Positions 46,484 through 58,175 of a stretch of DNA of 64,000 nucleotides are shown piece by piece. The DNA comes from Butyriboletus loyo (taxonomy: Eukaryota > Basidiomycota > Agaricomycetes > Boletales > Boletaceae): the NCBI GenBank assembly GCA_038093515.1, contig JBBPSI010000063.1, forward strand, positions 1 through 64,000, read 5' to 3'. The first letter of the stretch is position 1; each line of letters starts with the position of its first letter. The notes beneath the pieces are model-generated. The model saw nothing but the letters and a program-made list of their open reading frames with translations, made no database searches and had not been told where the DNA came from. Both the position numbers and the translations under genes were made by a program.

Positions 46484-48730
46484 TGCTCGCCACTCCAATT
46501 TTAAGGAACTCGTCGCCCGGGATGGAAAATTAACTCGGGAAACCGGCGGTGGAAGGCGATCCCACTGTTGTTCCCAGTGTGATTGGTTTTTTCTGCTGTT
46601 TGTCCGGCGTATTATACAGGGGACGCGATAGAGGCCCAGTGCGAACTTGACTATGGTGCGAACTTGCCTGATACGTAAACGAGGTCATACTGTATTGATC
46701 GGGTAAATGCATTCGAACTCAGTCAGTACTTCGTGGTGCGCATTCCAAAGACTTTCTTTCTTTTGTACAGTCGTTATGCATGGCCCATCTGAACGTCCAA
46801 ATTCTTGATGACACCGCACGGTGTATTCGATTCAACTCTGAATTCGTTTGAACTCCAGTGACACTAACAGCGGAGCCGACGGAGTTTGAAACCCTTCGAG
46901 GCTGCATGCATACCGTAACGTTATCGTTTGACTACCCCAGCTGCTTTCGTCTCGGCGGTGTCCAGGGAGAGCCTGTTAGCTCAATACAGGCGGAGAAAAG
47001 GGAATCGCACACGTTTATGTTGTCCGTCACAGTCAAGCGGCAATTTCAAGGTCACGAACAAGCTCTCCGCCAGCCGCGATCAATATGATACTTTGAGAAA
47101 TACCCTTTAGGAGACTAAGTCATCTGCAAACATAGCCGAACCCGGGGCTCAACTACAAAACGTAGCCGACCCATCGTCCAATCAGAACTCTCAAATAACT
47201 TGCGTTAGGCATACCACCAGGCTCACGACCCTCCAACTTCAACTCCAAAGTGGATATGGCCGCACCACATTCACATGCACCGAGTCGCCACCCCCCCTTA
47301 CCTCCTAGTTCACTGAAGAGCTTGGCATCTTTAAACAATCGCTTTACTTCCCACTCGGTATCAACTTGTTGAACACACGTTCGTTCACCAGGTCGGGCAT
47401 CTCACAATCGCGCGCGTGAAATACACACCCCAACCCCAACACAAACCCCAACACCCAAACCACACACAACAACAAAAAAAAACCCCCAAACCACACACAA
47501 AACAAAAAAAAACCAACACCGAACTTCATATACAACACGGTGAGTAATGCTCGACTCTACGCAATCATGATGTAAAGTGGAATATGCAACTTGCATTATT
47601 AGCAGGTCATATCGCATGCGCACCGTCATCCTGACCCTCTCGCTATACCCTCGAACAAGCACGTCTCAGAGTGACATTTTTGTTAATCGTATGCGAACAC
47701 GTTCGACGTTTTCCTCTCTTTCATTAGTGCGCATAATGTTTGTACGTTGAGATCGTGGTTTAGACGACATCGAATCATTGCCGACTTCCACGGAGGCTTC
47801 AGCTAGTATGCATCTCACTTCCAATTTTGCTAATGTCTTGATACGCCTTTACAAGGCGTTGTTCTGTAAAGTCTCTCACGAGTTGTAATTGGAGGATGTG
47901 AACCCTGGGTCCTTGGCCACGGTCGTACGTCCTTTCGCTTGTCCCATCTGTTGGTTGACGAGACTAGAGCTAAACCAGCTTGAATTTGCAACTCGGGTTG
48001 CGTTAGTAGCGGCTCGATGCGAATGTCATCTCGCACTGGATGTCGGGCTTGGAACCTTTCATCTCGACTTGGTTGCCCACTCCCATTCATGCATTCCGAC
48101 CCACTTCATCGACTGTAGAATCCAAACTCCCTGTCATCCCCAACATACGTCTGTTTCCCACTTCTTAAACGTATGTTTATCTGAGTTTTGCAGACATACA
48201 TCCATTCTAGCGCTGAGCCCGATTTTCATCACGAGCCATCGCTTCGAACTCAACCCCCACAGGCCGAATCGCATAGTCCACAATCGCTTATACAGATTGG
48301 AGCGATGGATGATGCAAGTCCCGGTTGGTGGAGGAGCACATTGGAGGCTGACCACGAAATGGTTATCCTAGATCGTGACTCGCTGAAAAGTTGGTCCATC
48401 ACTGGACTACATACTACTGATACTTCGAAGACGCTCAATTTTTGCGATCGACAGACAAGATACGCTCACATCCTCCTACGAGGGTTCTCATACGGAATCG
48501 TCCAGTGTGTGAAACTCGTGGTAGGGTTATAGATATGCCACGAACTCTAATCGTCGTTCGCATTGCTATCGGCCGACTGGACTATGTGTAGAGCATCACT
48601 GTATTTACATATATTATCGTTTGGACCCGGATCTTGCAAAGTCCGACTTGTGTTGTCAAGATCGGAACTTGTCACTCCCCTACTCTTGAACCGCTTTCCA
48701 GGCTCCATCTCTCAACGACGCTTGCCCTCC
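46484..48730. other. Gene-poor stretch with an A/C-only tract
   Basis: No supported gene. Frames at 46858-47088, 47889-48371 and 48188-48532 (+) lack motifs. The notable feature is a 98-nt tract at 47423-47520 made only of A and C. The last ~150 bp precede the BRCT gene. Confidence 0.4.
47423..47520. repeat. 98-nt A/C-only tract
   Basis: A run with no G or T. It begins with C-rich CCCCAA-type units (CACCCCAACCCCAACAC), then ACACACAAC and two A9 runs. The complement is a G/T-only strand. Confidence 0.9.
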
Positions 48731-50563
48731 ATGTTTAGTGTATTGAAGAAAGTATTGGGTATCCGGACGACCGACCACTCAAGGAAATCTACCGAAGCCT
48801 CTTCAATATTCTCAGGATCTGGTGAGCAGTGTGGACTCGGACGTGTGCTCTAACGACAGCTGCATCAAAACGCTGCATTTACAGCATATTTCAGTAATCG
48901 TGTCCCGTATACTTTCACCGAGAAATGGGGTAAGTGTTGCGCAAGCGGCAGCGGAAATGGCCTGACCAAGGCTGAATATCCAAAAAAAAAAAAAAGTGGC
49001 GCATGGAGGGGCGATTTCCTCAGGAACGACCTTGGACGTGCGAGCTCGGTATTTCTTTGCGACAGACCCTTCAGAGCCATGGGTGAGGAAGCTATTCGCC
49101 AAGTCTGTCATGGTGCGTATACTACTGGTCGGACGCGAGACTTGGATGAGTATATGCGCCGATACTAACGTGGGTTGGATGTCTTGTAGGTGATCCATGC
49201 GGGGTGGATCGTGCATTGCGTCGACGAAGCCTTTCGAGTGCCCATCGCAGAATATATTCTCGACGGTAGGCTATTTCATACAGTCGTCGTGTTGCACAGG
49301 GTGTGCTTTCATCTCTCCTTCATCCCTCACACGATCAGATCCAAATACATACCTAACTTTGATCGGCTCCTCCACTTGACAGACAGGTTCGTCCCCGGAC
49401 CTCCTTACAAGTTGACCAACATTGTACCACCAATGTATGTGCCGTTGTCCGAGCTAGGCGAGGTCGAGTCTGGAGAATCTGAACCAACGCCCGTCCAAAC
49501 CTCCGATACGCCAAGCACCCCAACAATCATGCGACGAAAACGCAAGAGAGAGCAAGCTTATTTTGACTCCCCGAGCGGTTCCCTCGTATTCTCTGGATTC
49601 GATAAAGATGGCATGCCACGGCGACCAAGGAAGCAACGCAAGCTTCGATTTGATCCGTCGTTCAGTCCAGAGGGTGGAACATTTGGCAAGGAGACGGAAC
49701 CAGGGGCGGGTCTTTATTGGCTCCGGGATCATCTCGACACGTTGAAGGACGACGACGAATTTAGCAAGGAATTTCGTAGTCAGAATACGGGTGTTAGCAC
49801 ACTGCGTGGTTCGAGCCATATGCCAACGACCGCGGTACGGTCGCCCGCCGACACACCTGACAGGCCACTCGCTTGTGGAAAGCCGTCTGCGACATATCGA
49901 CGACTTTCTTCAGATGAACATCTCTCGAAACCAACCCGGGTGTCTTCGCCAGTCATCTCCATTGACATGCAGGAGAAAACCCCACCGATCCGCAGGATCG
50001 ACTTTACGAATCTACCACCGCCCACCAGACGCTGGCGTTTCCCGCAGTCCGATGCCACGAATTCTGGAGACACGAGTACGACACTGTCGGTTGTGAAGCC
50101 CACCGACTACAAGATCAAGACGCCCAAGAAGATCAGCTTTGCGGATCACGCTCAAGTCTGCGTGTATGCGATCTCACCCCAACGGCCAGATGCGAAAAAC
50201 GGTGCAGGCGCTGGCCCTGCACGACGATGTTTCGGTGAGGGGTTCGAGGATGGACCGAAAGTGATTGGCAGGACTCGGATGTCGAGCGACGAAGTCCAGG
50301 GTTCCGACCATTCGATTGCAGAAGCGAGCGAAGATGAAGTTCCTCACACCGACTCTCTGAAGGCTAACGGCGATCCCGCTCGGTTCCTTGGTGGGGATCA
50401 GTTCGGGAATGACACGCTCACGTTGACAACGGAGGAAGTGCGGGTGATGCGGCGTCGTCTCCTCGAATCGACGGCGAAGAATGGCGTTGACGATGGTCAG
50501 CTTGCGGTCTTATTCGAGCTGGGGAAGACCTGTCAGGGAATGGCATTTCGCCATGCGTGGTGA
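48731..50563 (+). CDS. BRCT-domain nuclear protein, unassigned
   Basis: Start MFSVLKKVLGIRTTD at 48731. An intron (about 48822-48883) leads to AYFSNRVPYTFTEKW. Another intron ends in the A run at 48981-48994 and leads to VAHGGAISSGTTLDVRARYF, then DPSEPWVRKLFAKSVM. An intron leads to VIHAGWIVHCVDEAFRVPIA and EYILD. This is a BRCT fold: HGG turn, hydrophobic strand, then the W of 'V.AGWI..C'. The remaining ~390 residues are disordered, with two strong NLS candidates (RRKRKREQ and RRPRKQRKLRF) and a C-terminal helix LTTEEVRVMRRRLLES. BRCT proteins bind phosphopeptides in DNA-damage and replication complexes; which complex this serves is not evident. Confidence 0.7.
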
Positions 50564-50947
50564 AGGTGTTGGATTGGTTCAGCCGGCAAGTCAGAGCCAG
50601 CCGATCACTCTGTTTCTCGCCGATCGATTGCATGTTTCTCGGGTAAACCAGGTTTTGTTGAATCACATCGTGTGTGCTTTCCCGATCTCGAGCTGGGATT
50701 AAGAAGTTGCGTGGCATCGATGGTAAGTTAAGGAGAACGAAAGTAGTGATACGTGTGCCACTTGAAGCCGAACGAGACAAGAAAGCAAAGTCCACCACTG
50801 CAAACGACGGAGGGTCGGCCGGATCTAATGATCCGGCGTCCGCATAGCAAGGCAAGTCGCAACGAGAAGGTCGGTCATGCCAACGGACCGGGCATTCTAC
50901 CCTCCCAGTAAGCTCATCAGACGGACACCTTAGTCGACACCGATCTC
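50564..50947. other. Short convergent gap
   Basis: Presumed 3' UTRs of the BRCT gene and the first DUF6593-like gene. No other feature seen. Confidence 0.4.
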
Positions 50948-51646
50948 TCACACCTGATAGATACAGAGCTCTCCGTCCTTGGATATCGCAAACAGCGTCA
51001 TGCGATACGTCGCCACAACCCGATCCTGAGCGTTCAGGCACTTTTTCGATGCGATGCAAAAGCCAAGACAGGCTCGCCCTTCAGTCATCATCTCCATCGA
51101 ACAAGACCCGTCACGCGCACGCACCTCCATCGTGTTGCCCCACAACCGTGAACTCCGAGCCGGTCGCCAACGGTACTCTTTGTCGTCGAGGCCCCGGAAC
51201 GTACACGTTCCATTAGAGGCACGATTCCCGCGATGAATCTCGACGGTACGTCGTCCTGGACCGATGGTAATGCTGATGGGACCTGGATCGGTCGCCATTA
51301 TCGGTGGTCCGAGGTACGGAGACTTGACGTGGCACACCAAGCCACCGCGCCGACCGCCAAGATAGAGTGCAAATTGCCAGCTCGCCGCGAGCCGGGTCCC
51401 TTTCAAATAATATCTATCATATCTTTGTCAACATGTACATGTCCATAAGAGTGCAGAACGATCCGGAGTGCGTGCGGGTCCGGCGGAGCGATCCATATGT
51501 GAAGCCTCTCACCTGGGTGTCTTTCGGTCATCTGCCGTGACGATTTTGTCGTCACCCCAGATAACGCCGACTCGATAGACGTGTAAACATAACGGACGTG
51601 TTTCGGTGGTCGGGATCCGCTCCGTTCGAAGCGTCATGATACTCAT
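50948..51646 (-). CDS. DUF6593-like protein, tandem copy 1
   Basis: The ATG is at 51646 (MSIMTLRTERIPTTETRPLC), then LHVYRVGVIWGDDKIVTADD. An intron (about 51513-51409) joins YYLKGTRLAASWQFALY, CHVKSPYLGPPIMATD, RRTVEIHRG, FRGLDDKEYRWRPARSS and VVATYRMTLFAISKDGEL. The stop is at 50948. The layout of ligand-like strands, 'F.G.D..EYRWR', a short acidic turn and 'VATYR...........G.L.I' is that of the tubby-like DUF6593 proteins common in Agaricomycetes. Function is unknown. A paralogue lies 0.9 kb further right on the same strand. Confidence 0.55.
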
Positions 51647-52510
51647 GGTTCGATAGAGACGGTGTGCGCTAGGATCCTTGCCTGTGCAGAAGACGGAGCC
51701 AGAAACACGAGGTACACCGGTACCGGTTTCACATCGACGTCGTCTTATAAGATACTACTGGGGTGATCGTGTGTGCGCTGGCAGCTGACCGCTGAAGCCG
51801 TGTGCGGGATTACCGTGTGTAGATATAGATATGGGTGAAGGAATGCCTTATATATCCTAGTCTCGTATTTCGGCGTTCATAAGGGCCCGGGAGAAAGAGA
51901 TGGTGGGTGTGTGGCGCGCTGCTCGGCTGCGTTCTATCCATGTGGGTTCAGTGACGACGACTGCACGAGGTTATCCAGAACAGAACAGATTCAAAAGGAA
52001 GGCTCGTTAGCATCGTTCCGGGAAACCAGTAAAAGGATGCCGGGCTGTGGTGCTGAGGATACCCGATGAGATCTTTGCTTAGTGACACCGTCCTAAATGA
52101 GGCGGAACAGCATCGACCAGATGTAGGGGATCTATCAATGTTAGTTCAGCGGCGAATTGAGTCGGTGCAGACCGTTCAAACGAAGATTCAGAGGGTGGGA
52201 GAGTTTCGGCTTGAGACGGTCGCACTGGAACCTGAATTGGATTCCTCGTGTGTAGCAGCACGTGAGATCGTTAATAACAATATTTGCAGGTCGGGTGAGC
52301 TCATCCGTCACGCCCATACAAGGAACGATTGATACACATACACTAAGCGCTCACAAATGGTCCAGCTTTCATCGAGTTCCGTTCAGCTAATGGTTTGGCG
52401 TCCGTATTGCGAGGCTCGTAGCGACAAGGAGGTCGGTCATGAAGTGACCCGGCTACCATCCAGATGGGTGAATGAACAACATGCTGGAAAAAAAAACAAG
52501 GAAAACGGTT
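51647..52510. other. Spacer between the DUF6593-like copies
   Basis: Promoter of copy 1 and 3' flank of copy 2. A + strand frame at 52066-52332 has no motif. Confidence 0.4.
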
Positions 52511-53132
52511 TCATACCGGATAAATGCGCAACTCGCCGTCCTTGGATATGGCCATTGTGGTAGCACGATAAGTAGCCACGATCTCGCCTTCTGTGTCCAA
52601 ACACTGGAAGAACGGATCCAGGGCAGTCCGTCATGGTGTTCCATAGAATCCGTTTTGGAGCATCGGAGCGCACCTTCATTTCGTTCCGCAGCAGACACAT
52701 ACTGGTCCGCCAGTAATACTCCCTATCGTCAGGTCCCCGAAACCACTGTGTGCTCTCAGGAGTGCCGCGTCGTCTCTCTATACAAATCGGTCGTCGTTCG
52801 GAAGCGATGTTGACCAACACCGGTCCTGGCAATAGGTCACACATCATTGGTGGTCCAATATAACCGGACGAAACTCTGCAGATGAGAGGTCCATTGGGTC
52901 CATCAGCATGCAGGGCGAAGTGCCATTGCGTGTCGCTCCGGCTCCCTTTGAGGTAATACCTACAATAGTGGTTGTTGCGCGACCGCCCACAAGCGACGGA
53001 GGGATGGAATGAAACGAAGACGAATACCTACATATCTGTAATTTTGTCTTGCGCTTTGATGATCTTATTGTCACCAAGGAAGCCGCCGACTCTGTAGACA
53101 TGAAATGACAACAGTTGTTCGGCAGAGTACAT
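52511..53132 (-). pseudogene. DUF6593-like protein, tandem copy 2, frameshifted
   Basis: The start is at 53132 or further upstream. It reads SAEQLLSFHVYRVGGFLGDN, then after an intron YYLKGSRSDTQWHFAL, CRVSSGYIGPPMMCD, PICIERRRGTPE, FRGPDDREYYWRTS and MKVRSDAPKRILWNTMTDC. After that the family continuation (VATYRATTMAISKDGELRIY, then PV and the stop at 52513-52511) is in another frame. The switch maps to a GGG run at 52621-52623 (CCC on the coding strand), where one extra base explains it. Similarity to copy 1 is clear along the whole length. Either a recent pseudogene or a base-call error. Confidence 0.55.
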
Positions 53133-54546
53133 GAAACGGAAGTCTAGAGAGGAGGGTGTACCCCATGCATACCATAAAACCTTTATAACGCCGGAAGAGT
53201 CCATTTGTGAAACCTGACGCTTACATATCATAGAGCCAAGATACATCTGTCATGCGTCATGGCCAGAAAGCCGCACCCCTGTACATGTCGTCGCTTACCT
53301 TTCCGGACAAATCACTGGCAACTTGCGAAGTAACCAGGTTACCAACCAGAAACTACTGATCGACCGTACAACCATCGTGAGTAACCACAAGACTTTTTAC
53401 AGCCAATCGTGGTTTCGATGAGGGGCATACTGATCTCCGACTAAAAAAAAAACCGATAGGTACGACCCGGAACTCAGTAAAATTACATAGCCGATGGTTT
53501 GCCCTTGAACCTTCTATGCCCTGGCGGTGTTTTCATAGTCGAGTCGTCTTTGCTCCAGAGAGGTGCAGTAAGCGATCAAAAAAAAAAAATAATCTCAAGA
53601 ATTCTGAGACGAGTCTGGCTCGAGAGCGACGATTCAGAATGATAGTACCGTATGGCAACGTCTTCAATTTACCACTGCCAACTAACTTTGGATGTAAGAT
53701 CGTCGGATCAACACCCAAGGCTGGTGGCAGCCGCCGTCTTTCCATGATCAACTTCTCGTGGTTGTGTGTAACTATGCTTGCCGGACAGAGTGTTCCGCTA
53801 CGTATTTTCCCCAACTCAAGGCCTCATCAACCCCCATGAGCTCTCCGTCTCTGACCTCTCAAGTTCGGGGTGGTCCTCTTCTCGCCATGGCTTCCAAATC
53901 ACTTCGTATGCGCTACCTCCGACAAGGAGGTCGCCGTATACATTCGGCCGAATGTAGCTTGTATTTGTTTGGTCTACATTTTATTGTATTGGCTCCATCA
54001 AGGACTATAAACGTCATCACAAGGTAACGCAACGACTGCACCTTACACATATCTGACCATCCTTGAAAGCCTATATGACAGTCAGCTTCGGTGGCAGAAA
54101 TACAACATTTGTTTCTCCGAGTGGAACTGATCGTTCTTTTCTATCGCCCCTCCACACGCACTGTCTTTTTTCTTTCTCTCCTGGGTGTCGGGACCTTGCA
54201 GTTTCTTTTCACTACGGTCCACATGTGATGTCTGCGTCAGATCGATGTGATTGCTATAACGCATGATAGATGCATGCCATAGGTCCATCAAACTATCAAC
54301 AGCACTTCAGGGAACCAGGTTGCAAAACGATGACAAGATAAAGGTCGTACGTCGATCCAAGTAGATATCGTGATAAATTGTACTCGTTTGGTATTGTTAG
54401 CGGGTATGATACTGTGGGCGTCTCCGGAAAAGAAAAAAAACGACACGGTCGTCGGAGTTAGGTGTGTTGCTTGGACAGAACCGTGGCACTCCAACACTCT
54501 CTCATTCGCTCTCGCACCCCTCGGCTCAGCCGAAACGCTCAAACCC
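53133..54546. other. Intergenic, no supported gene
   Basis: Upstream region of DUF6593-like copy 2 and 3' flank of the PalI gene. Short frames (53516-53839 +, 54063-54266 +) have no motif. An A run of about 11 nt occurs near 53578. Confidence 0.4.
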
Positions 54547-55517
54547 TCAGTTTCGGCGGAATTTGGCGAAAAAGCCGGTCTTAGGGCTAGGCGTGGAACT
54601 CGTCGCACTGGACATACGGCCACGTCGCCGACCACAGCACACTGTGAGACCGGCCAGGAAGAGAAGGATCATGGAGGCAAAGGTAAGCCAGAAGCCTTGA
54701 CGAAATGCACGTCAACAAATCGTCGCGGACCATGAAGTGGACGAACATACCTGGTCCGGTGATAGTGTTGCCACCGAAACCGAGATTACCCATTTGATTC
54801 TTGAAGTAGGCATAGAGGGCAATGTCGACGACAAACGCGATGAGGGCGAGGATGGCGGCGAGGAGGGAGATCAGAGAGGCAATAAGCGTGACGGTGATGT
54901 GTTGCGAGAATGAGAAGAGCAACGCGATAAAGGAAACACCACATGCTATATCGAGGAAGGTTCAAAGAAAAAGAAAAAAAGGCAACACGTGGTTAACAGC
55001 TGGGGGAAGATGGGATGGAGCTGAAAGAACAACATACCGACGGGATGGACGGCGAGACCGAGGGTCCAAGACGACGCGATGAAGATTGAATTGCTAGTCC
55101 CATTTTGGATGGTCAGCGAATAACCATGGCCTGTGTGTTGCATATGAGCGACAAGTCAGCGACGAGCTGGCAAAGAACAGACCGGTAGGGCTGCAGGCCA
55201 CGTTTCCGTTGAGGGAGGTGTAGCAGTAACTCCTGTGCACGAATGAGGCGAAAGCCCCGGGTGAATCAAGACGACGGCATACCAAATACCCAACTAGATG
55301 GCCGAACCACATCAATGGCTGAACCAACGGAGGGCTGAAGGGGCTGACTCACTCTCAATTCCGTCAGTGTATCTCCAGCCACTTGGACTGTGTTGTTCGT
55401 GTGCACGCGCGTGATGTCCATCGCGGTCAGGTAGGGTAGCGAGATGGAGACAATGAAGAGGAGGACAAAGGCAGAAAAGAGAAAGAAGATGGCTGGTATA
55501 CAGAAAGCGCGCGACAT
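54547..55517 (-). CDS. RIM9: PalI/Rim9 (SUR7 family) pH-response membrane protein
   Basis: Four-helix plasma-membrane protein assisting the Rim21/PalH ambient-pH sensor. The start is at 55517: MSRAFCIPAIFFLFSAFVLL is helix 1, then LPYLTAMDITRV and TLTELR. Two introns frame LGIW-SYCYTSLNGNVACSP, matching the family 'FG.WGYC' motif. The next exon reads HGYSLTIQNGTSNSIFIASS, then helix 2 (CGVSFIALLFSF) and helix 3 (SLISLLAAILALIAFVVDIA). The family segment LYAYFKNQMGNLGFG follows. Helix 4 (FASMILLLLAGLTV) precedes a short basic, Ser-rich tail ending FFAKFRRN. The stop is at 54549-54547. Motif order and topology are complete. Confidence 0.85.
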
Positions 55518-56039
55518 GATGATGGCGATTGTTGTCGTCGTCGAGAGCGACGTTGACAAAAGGGAAGAAGGCAAAACGCGAGGGGAGCCGAATACACGCC
55601 AAGGTGCCTTTTATTATGCAACGATCCGGGCGCAGTGTCGCTCCAATTAACCAAACTCGGAAATCTCCAAGGCCGCGCACAGCCCCCTCCATGCGGCATG
55701 TTCGTGAACTTCGTCAGGTTCGGGCTTGGGGGTATTCTCTTTTTCTACCGCTTTAGCCCACCCGAGTCTTTGGGTCCATCAGACTCAAGAAGAGGGACAT
55801 TCTCGATTCAGACGCAGAATTAGCCTTGCCGTTTAGGTCTTCCTTCAACTTGCTGCCCTAGTATATGGACATCTCGTGCCATGATTTGGTCGAGATGGCA
55901 AGATCGAGCCTGCGACTGATGTGGCATCTTATCAATACTCCAGGACCTGGCTTTACATCGAACACATTGCACCACCGCAAATGTGGGATTCTGAATTAAA
56001 TCCCACCGGATCTCAAGCTTGCAAGGCAGGCGGCTCTTG
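55518..56039. other. Promoter region of PalI gene
   Basis: No supported coding sequence. It lies upstream of the PalI start on one side and of the degenerate copy A on the other. Confidence 0.4.
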
Positions 56040-56670
56040 TTGTGACCTATCGCTGTAACTCTAGCACAGCGGACAGCTTACACCAAGCACCGTCGGAGCG
56101 TCAGCCCCGTATTTCTGGTCTTCAAGGCCGTTCCAACAGCAATGTTATTGCCGCAATAGAAGATGAATTGGGTCTGGACGGTGGTGCGTTCCAAAAGTGC
56201 GTTTCAATCAGGTGGCAGGATGCCGAGTTGGACGATGATGAGATTAAGGACTCCATCTTCTCAGCCTCGCCACGTAGATTTTCTTGTTCGGATCCACTCT
56301 CCTGCTGCAGCAAAGTACATTGATGTGCATATCAAGCAACGATTGTCATTCTCGCATGTACAAGATCGAGAGCGGTATTGCACACGAGGTACATGACCAC
56401 ATTTTCGGTTTCCCAACCACGTACCGTGATCCGACCGCAAACGGTTACCGCCAAACTGACTCTCGAGGAGGCCGACAATCCATGTCGGGGTGTGTTGGCA
56501 GCTCCGACGGAAATTATCATCGTCGGCTTCATCGAATCGAAATGAGTAAGATAGAACCCACCTTGGCTACCTGCACGTCCCTCTTTAGGTCAACTGAACG
56601 ACATATTGACGACGACGCTTATGTGGTCCTCGATTACAGGAGAGGTCTCCTGTTTGTTATGTGGGGATAA
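56040..56670 (+). pseudogene. Unknown gene family, copy A (degenerate)
   Basis: The + strand reads HSGQLTPSTVGA, then after a frame change NVIAAIEDELGLDGGAFQK, CVSIRWQDAELDDDEIKDS. Further down comes TSLFRSTERHIDDDAYVVLD. Each piece pairs with copy B in the same order. The differences between the copies are often silent in this frame, so the + strand is the one that was under protein selection. The frame change between the first two blocks suggests decay. Family not recognised. Confidence 0.45.
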
Positions 56671-57077
56671 CCTACGAAGTGGCCTGAACGGACAAAGAAA
56701 GCGGTCAAGCGCCTCGTGATTACATGTTGGAAGGTTTGTAGCCTGGTTCTCCAGACGACGAAGGTAGATCTTATGACGGTTATGATATTCAAAAACGAGG
56801 TTGAAGTAGAAAAAGGAGTACGCTTACCGCCGCCTGAAATCGTGTTGCCGCCGGTCAACGTTTTCGTTGACGTCTCGGACTGTCTTCGACAGATCGAGTT
56901 TGCATCGCTTGCCTCAAGTATCCATCTCTGAGTATACCTCTCAGTGGATTTGTTGAAGTCTTCGCTGACGATGAGCTAACAGATGTCACAGGTCGCAGCT
57001 GGCGACTTGTTCCACCACCACCACACCACCACCGCCACCATCGCAGATCGTAAGTCGCCATAAACGCCATATGGGGA

Positions 57078-57760
57078 ATGTCAGAATCGGACGACTCGGA
57101 GTATTCTCAGCATTCAGATGGGGACATGGAGGTACAAGAGGAGGAACGCTTGGTGACGTGCAGAGTACTACAATGGGCCTTTGCCGTCGCCTGTCGCCGC
57201 GACCCCTGCGTAGTGGACAGGATACACCGAGCGTCGTCGGGGTGCCAATGCCAAGTACAAAAACGACTTTCAATCGTCGAAAATGGAAATGGTCAACTAA
57301 CGATGCTGTCGCCGCGATCGAAGATGTGTTGTATTGGACGAACGGTATACTCCAAAAGCCTTGCGTTTCAATCATCATGTGGCACGATGCCGAATGGGAC
57401 GATGACGACGTGAGCGGGACTTGACCTTTAACCCGGCGACAGCTCAGTGGCTTGTCGTAGCCCCGCGACACAGAAATGGATGTTTGGATCTATTCCCTCT
57501 TACCCTTGGACGAACTAGTCCTGGAACGTGCCAGACTCGGAGGATCCATCGTAGGCCTAACCCAAAGAACCGCGGGTCATCAGCAGACATTTTTCGTTCC
57601 TCGGAGAGGACAATAAGAGTGGGGGTTGGGGGGTGACTTGCATTTTCATTTTCGAGGTAAGGTCTGCCGGTGGTATCGATGATGCCGATGAGGTTGAGAT
57701 GCACGGGGTACCAACGATGCGTTCAGGTAGGCCAAGCACTGAAAGTGGTTATCGCGCCTT
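57078..57760 (+). CDS. Unknown gene family, copy B
   Basis: Possible start at 57078: MSESDDSEYSQHSDGDME. A short candidate intron (57132-57163) joins STTMGLCRRLSPRPLRSGQD. Then come TPSVVGVPMPSTKTTF, NRRKWKWSTNDAVAAIEDVL and QKPCVSI, with WHDAEWDDDD. A GTGAGC donor at about 57409 may join a later exon with ADIFRSSERTI and a charged DDADEVEMHGVPTMRSGRP segment. The protein would be small, hydrophilic and acidic at the N-terminus. No known domain is recognised; the exon model is provisional. Confidence 0.4.
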
Positions 57761-58175
57761 CCCCTCGTGAGATAAGTCTCTTTTGAGCTTTCGAGCACGA
57801 TTCCTCGTCCTGGGTCATCATCGGAATCCATTTCCATGTCACCGTCAGCTTGGTTTTCCCGGGCCACAACCGTGCCGTATGTGGAAGACACGTCCTTTAC
57901 TCATGATCGAGCAGCTTGGATGACATCCGTACGGTGGCCTATTGCAGCTCAGGGTAGATCTGTGAACCCCGCCACAAGCTGTTATGAGTGCTCGGCGATG
58001 TTTTTCTCGCGGGGAAGGAACGACACTCTGATCGTGATCGAGGCTAGACTGGTACTGACCGACGTCGTGTTTGCAATACGACCGGTAACTTTGACGATAT
58101 AAGAAGGGCGGCTGACTGGACCATAATTCTGTCGCAAGTTTACCTCGTCCCCCAGGTCGGTGTTTTCGGCTCACC
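57761..58175. other. Spacer upstream of the basic Ser-rich gene
   Basis: A + strand open frame (57836-58102) has no motif and no obvious partner. The last ~80 bp are the presumed 5' UTR/promoter of the 58176 gene. Confidence 0.35.

Noticed and set aside
50418..51059. 213-codon minus frame spanning the BRCT 3' end and DUF6593-like copy 1
   Set aside because: No motif, crosses two better supported genes and their gap.
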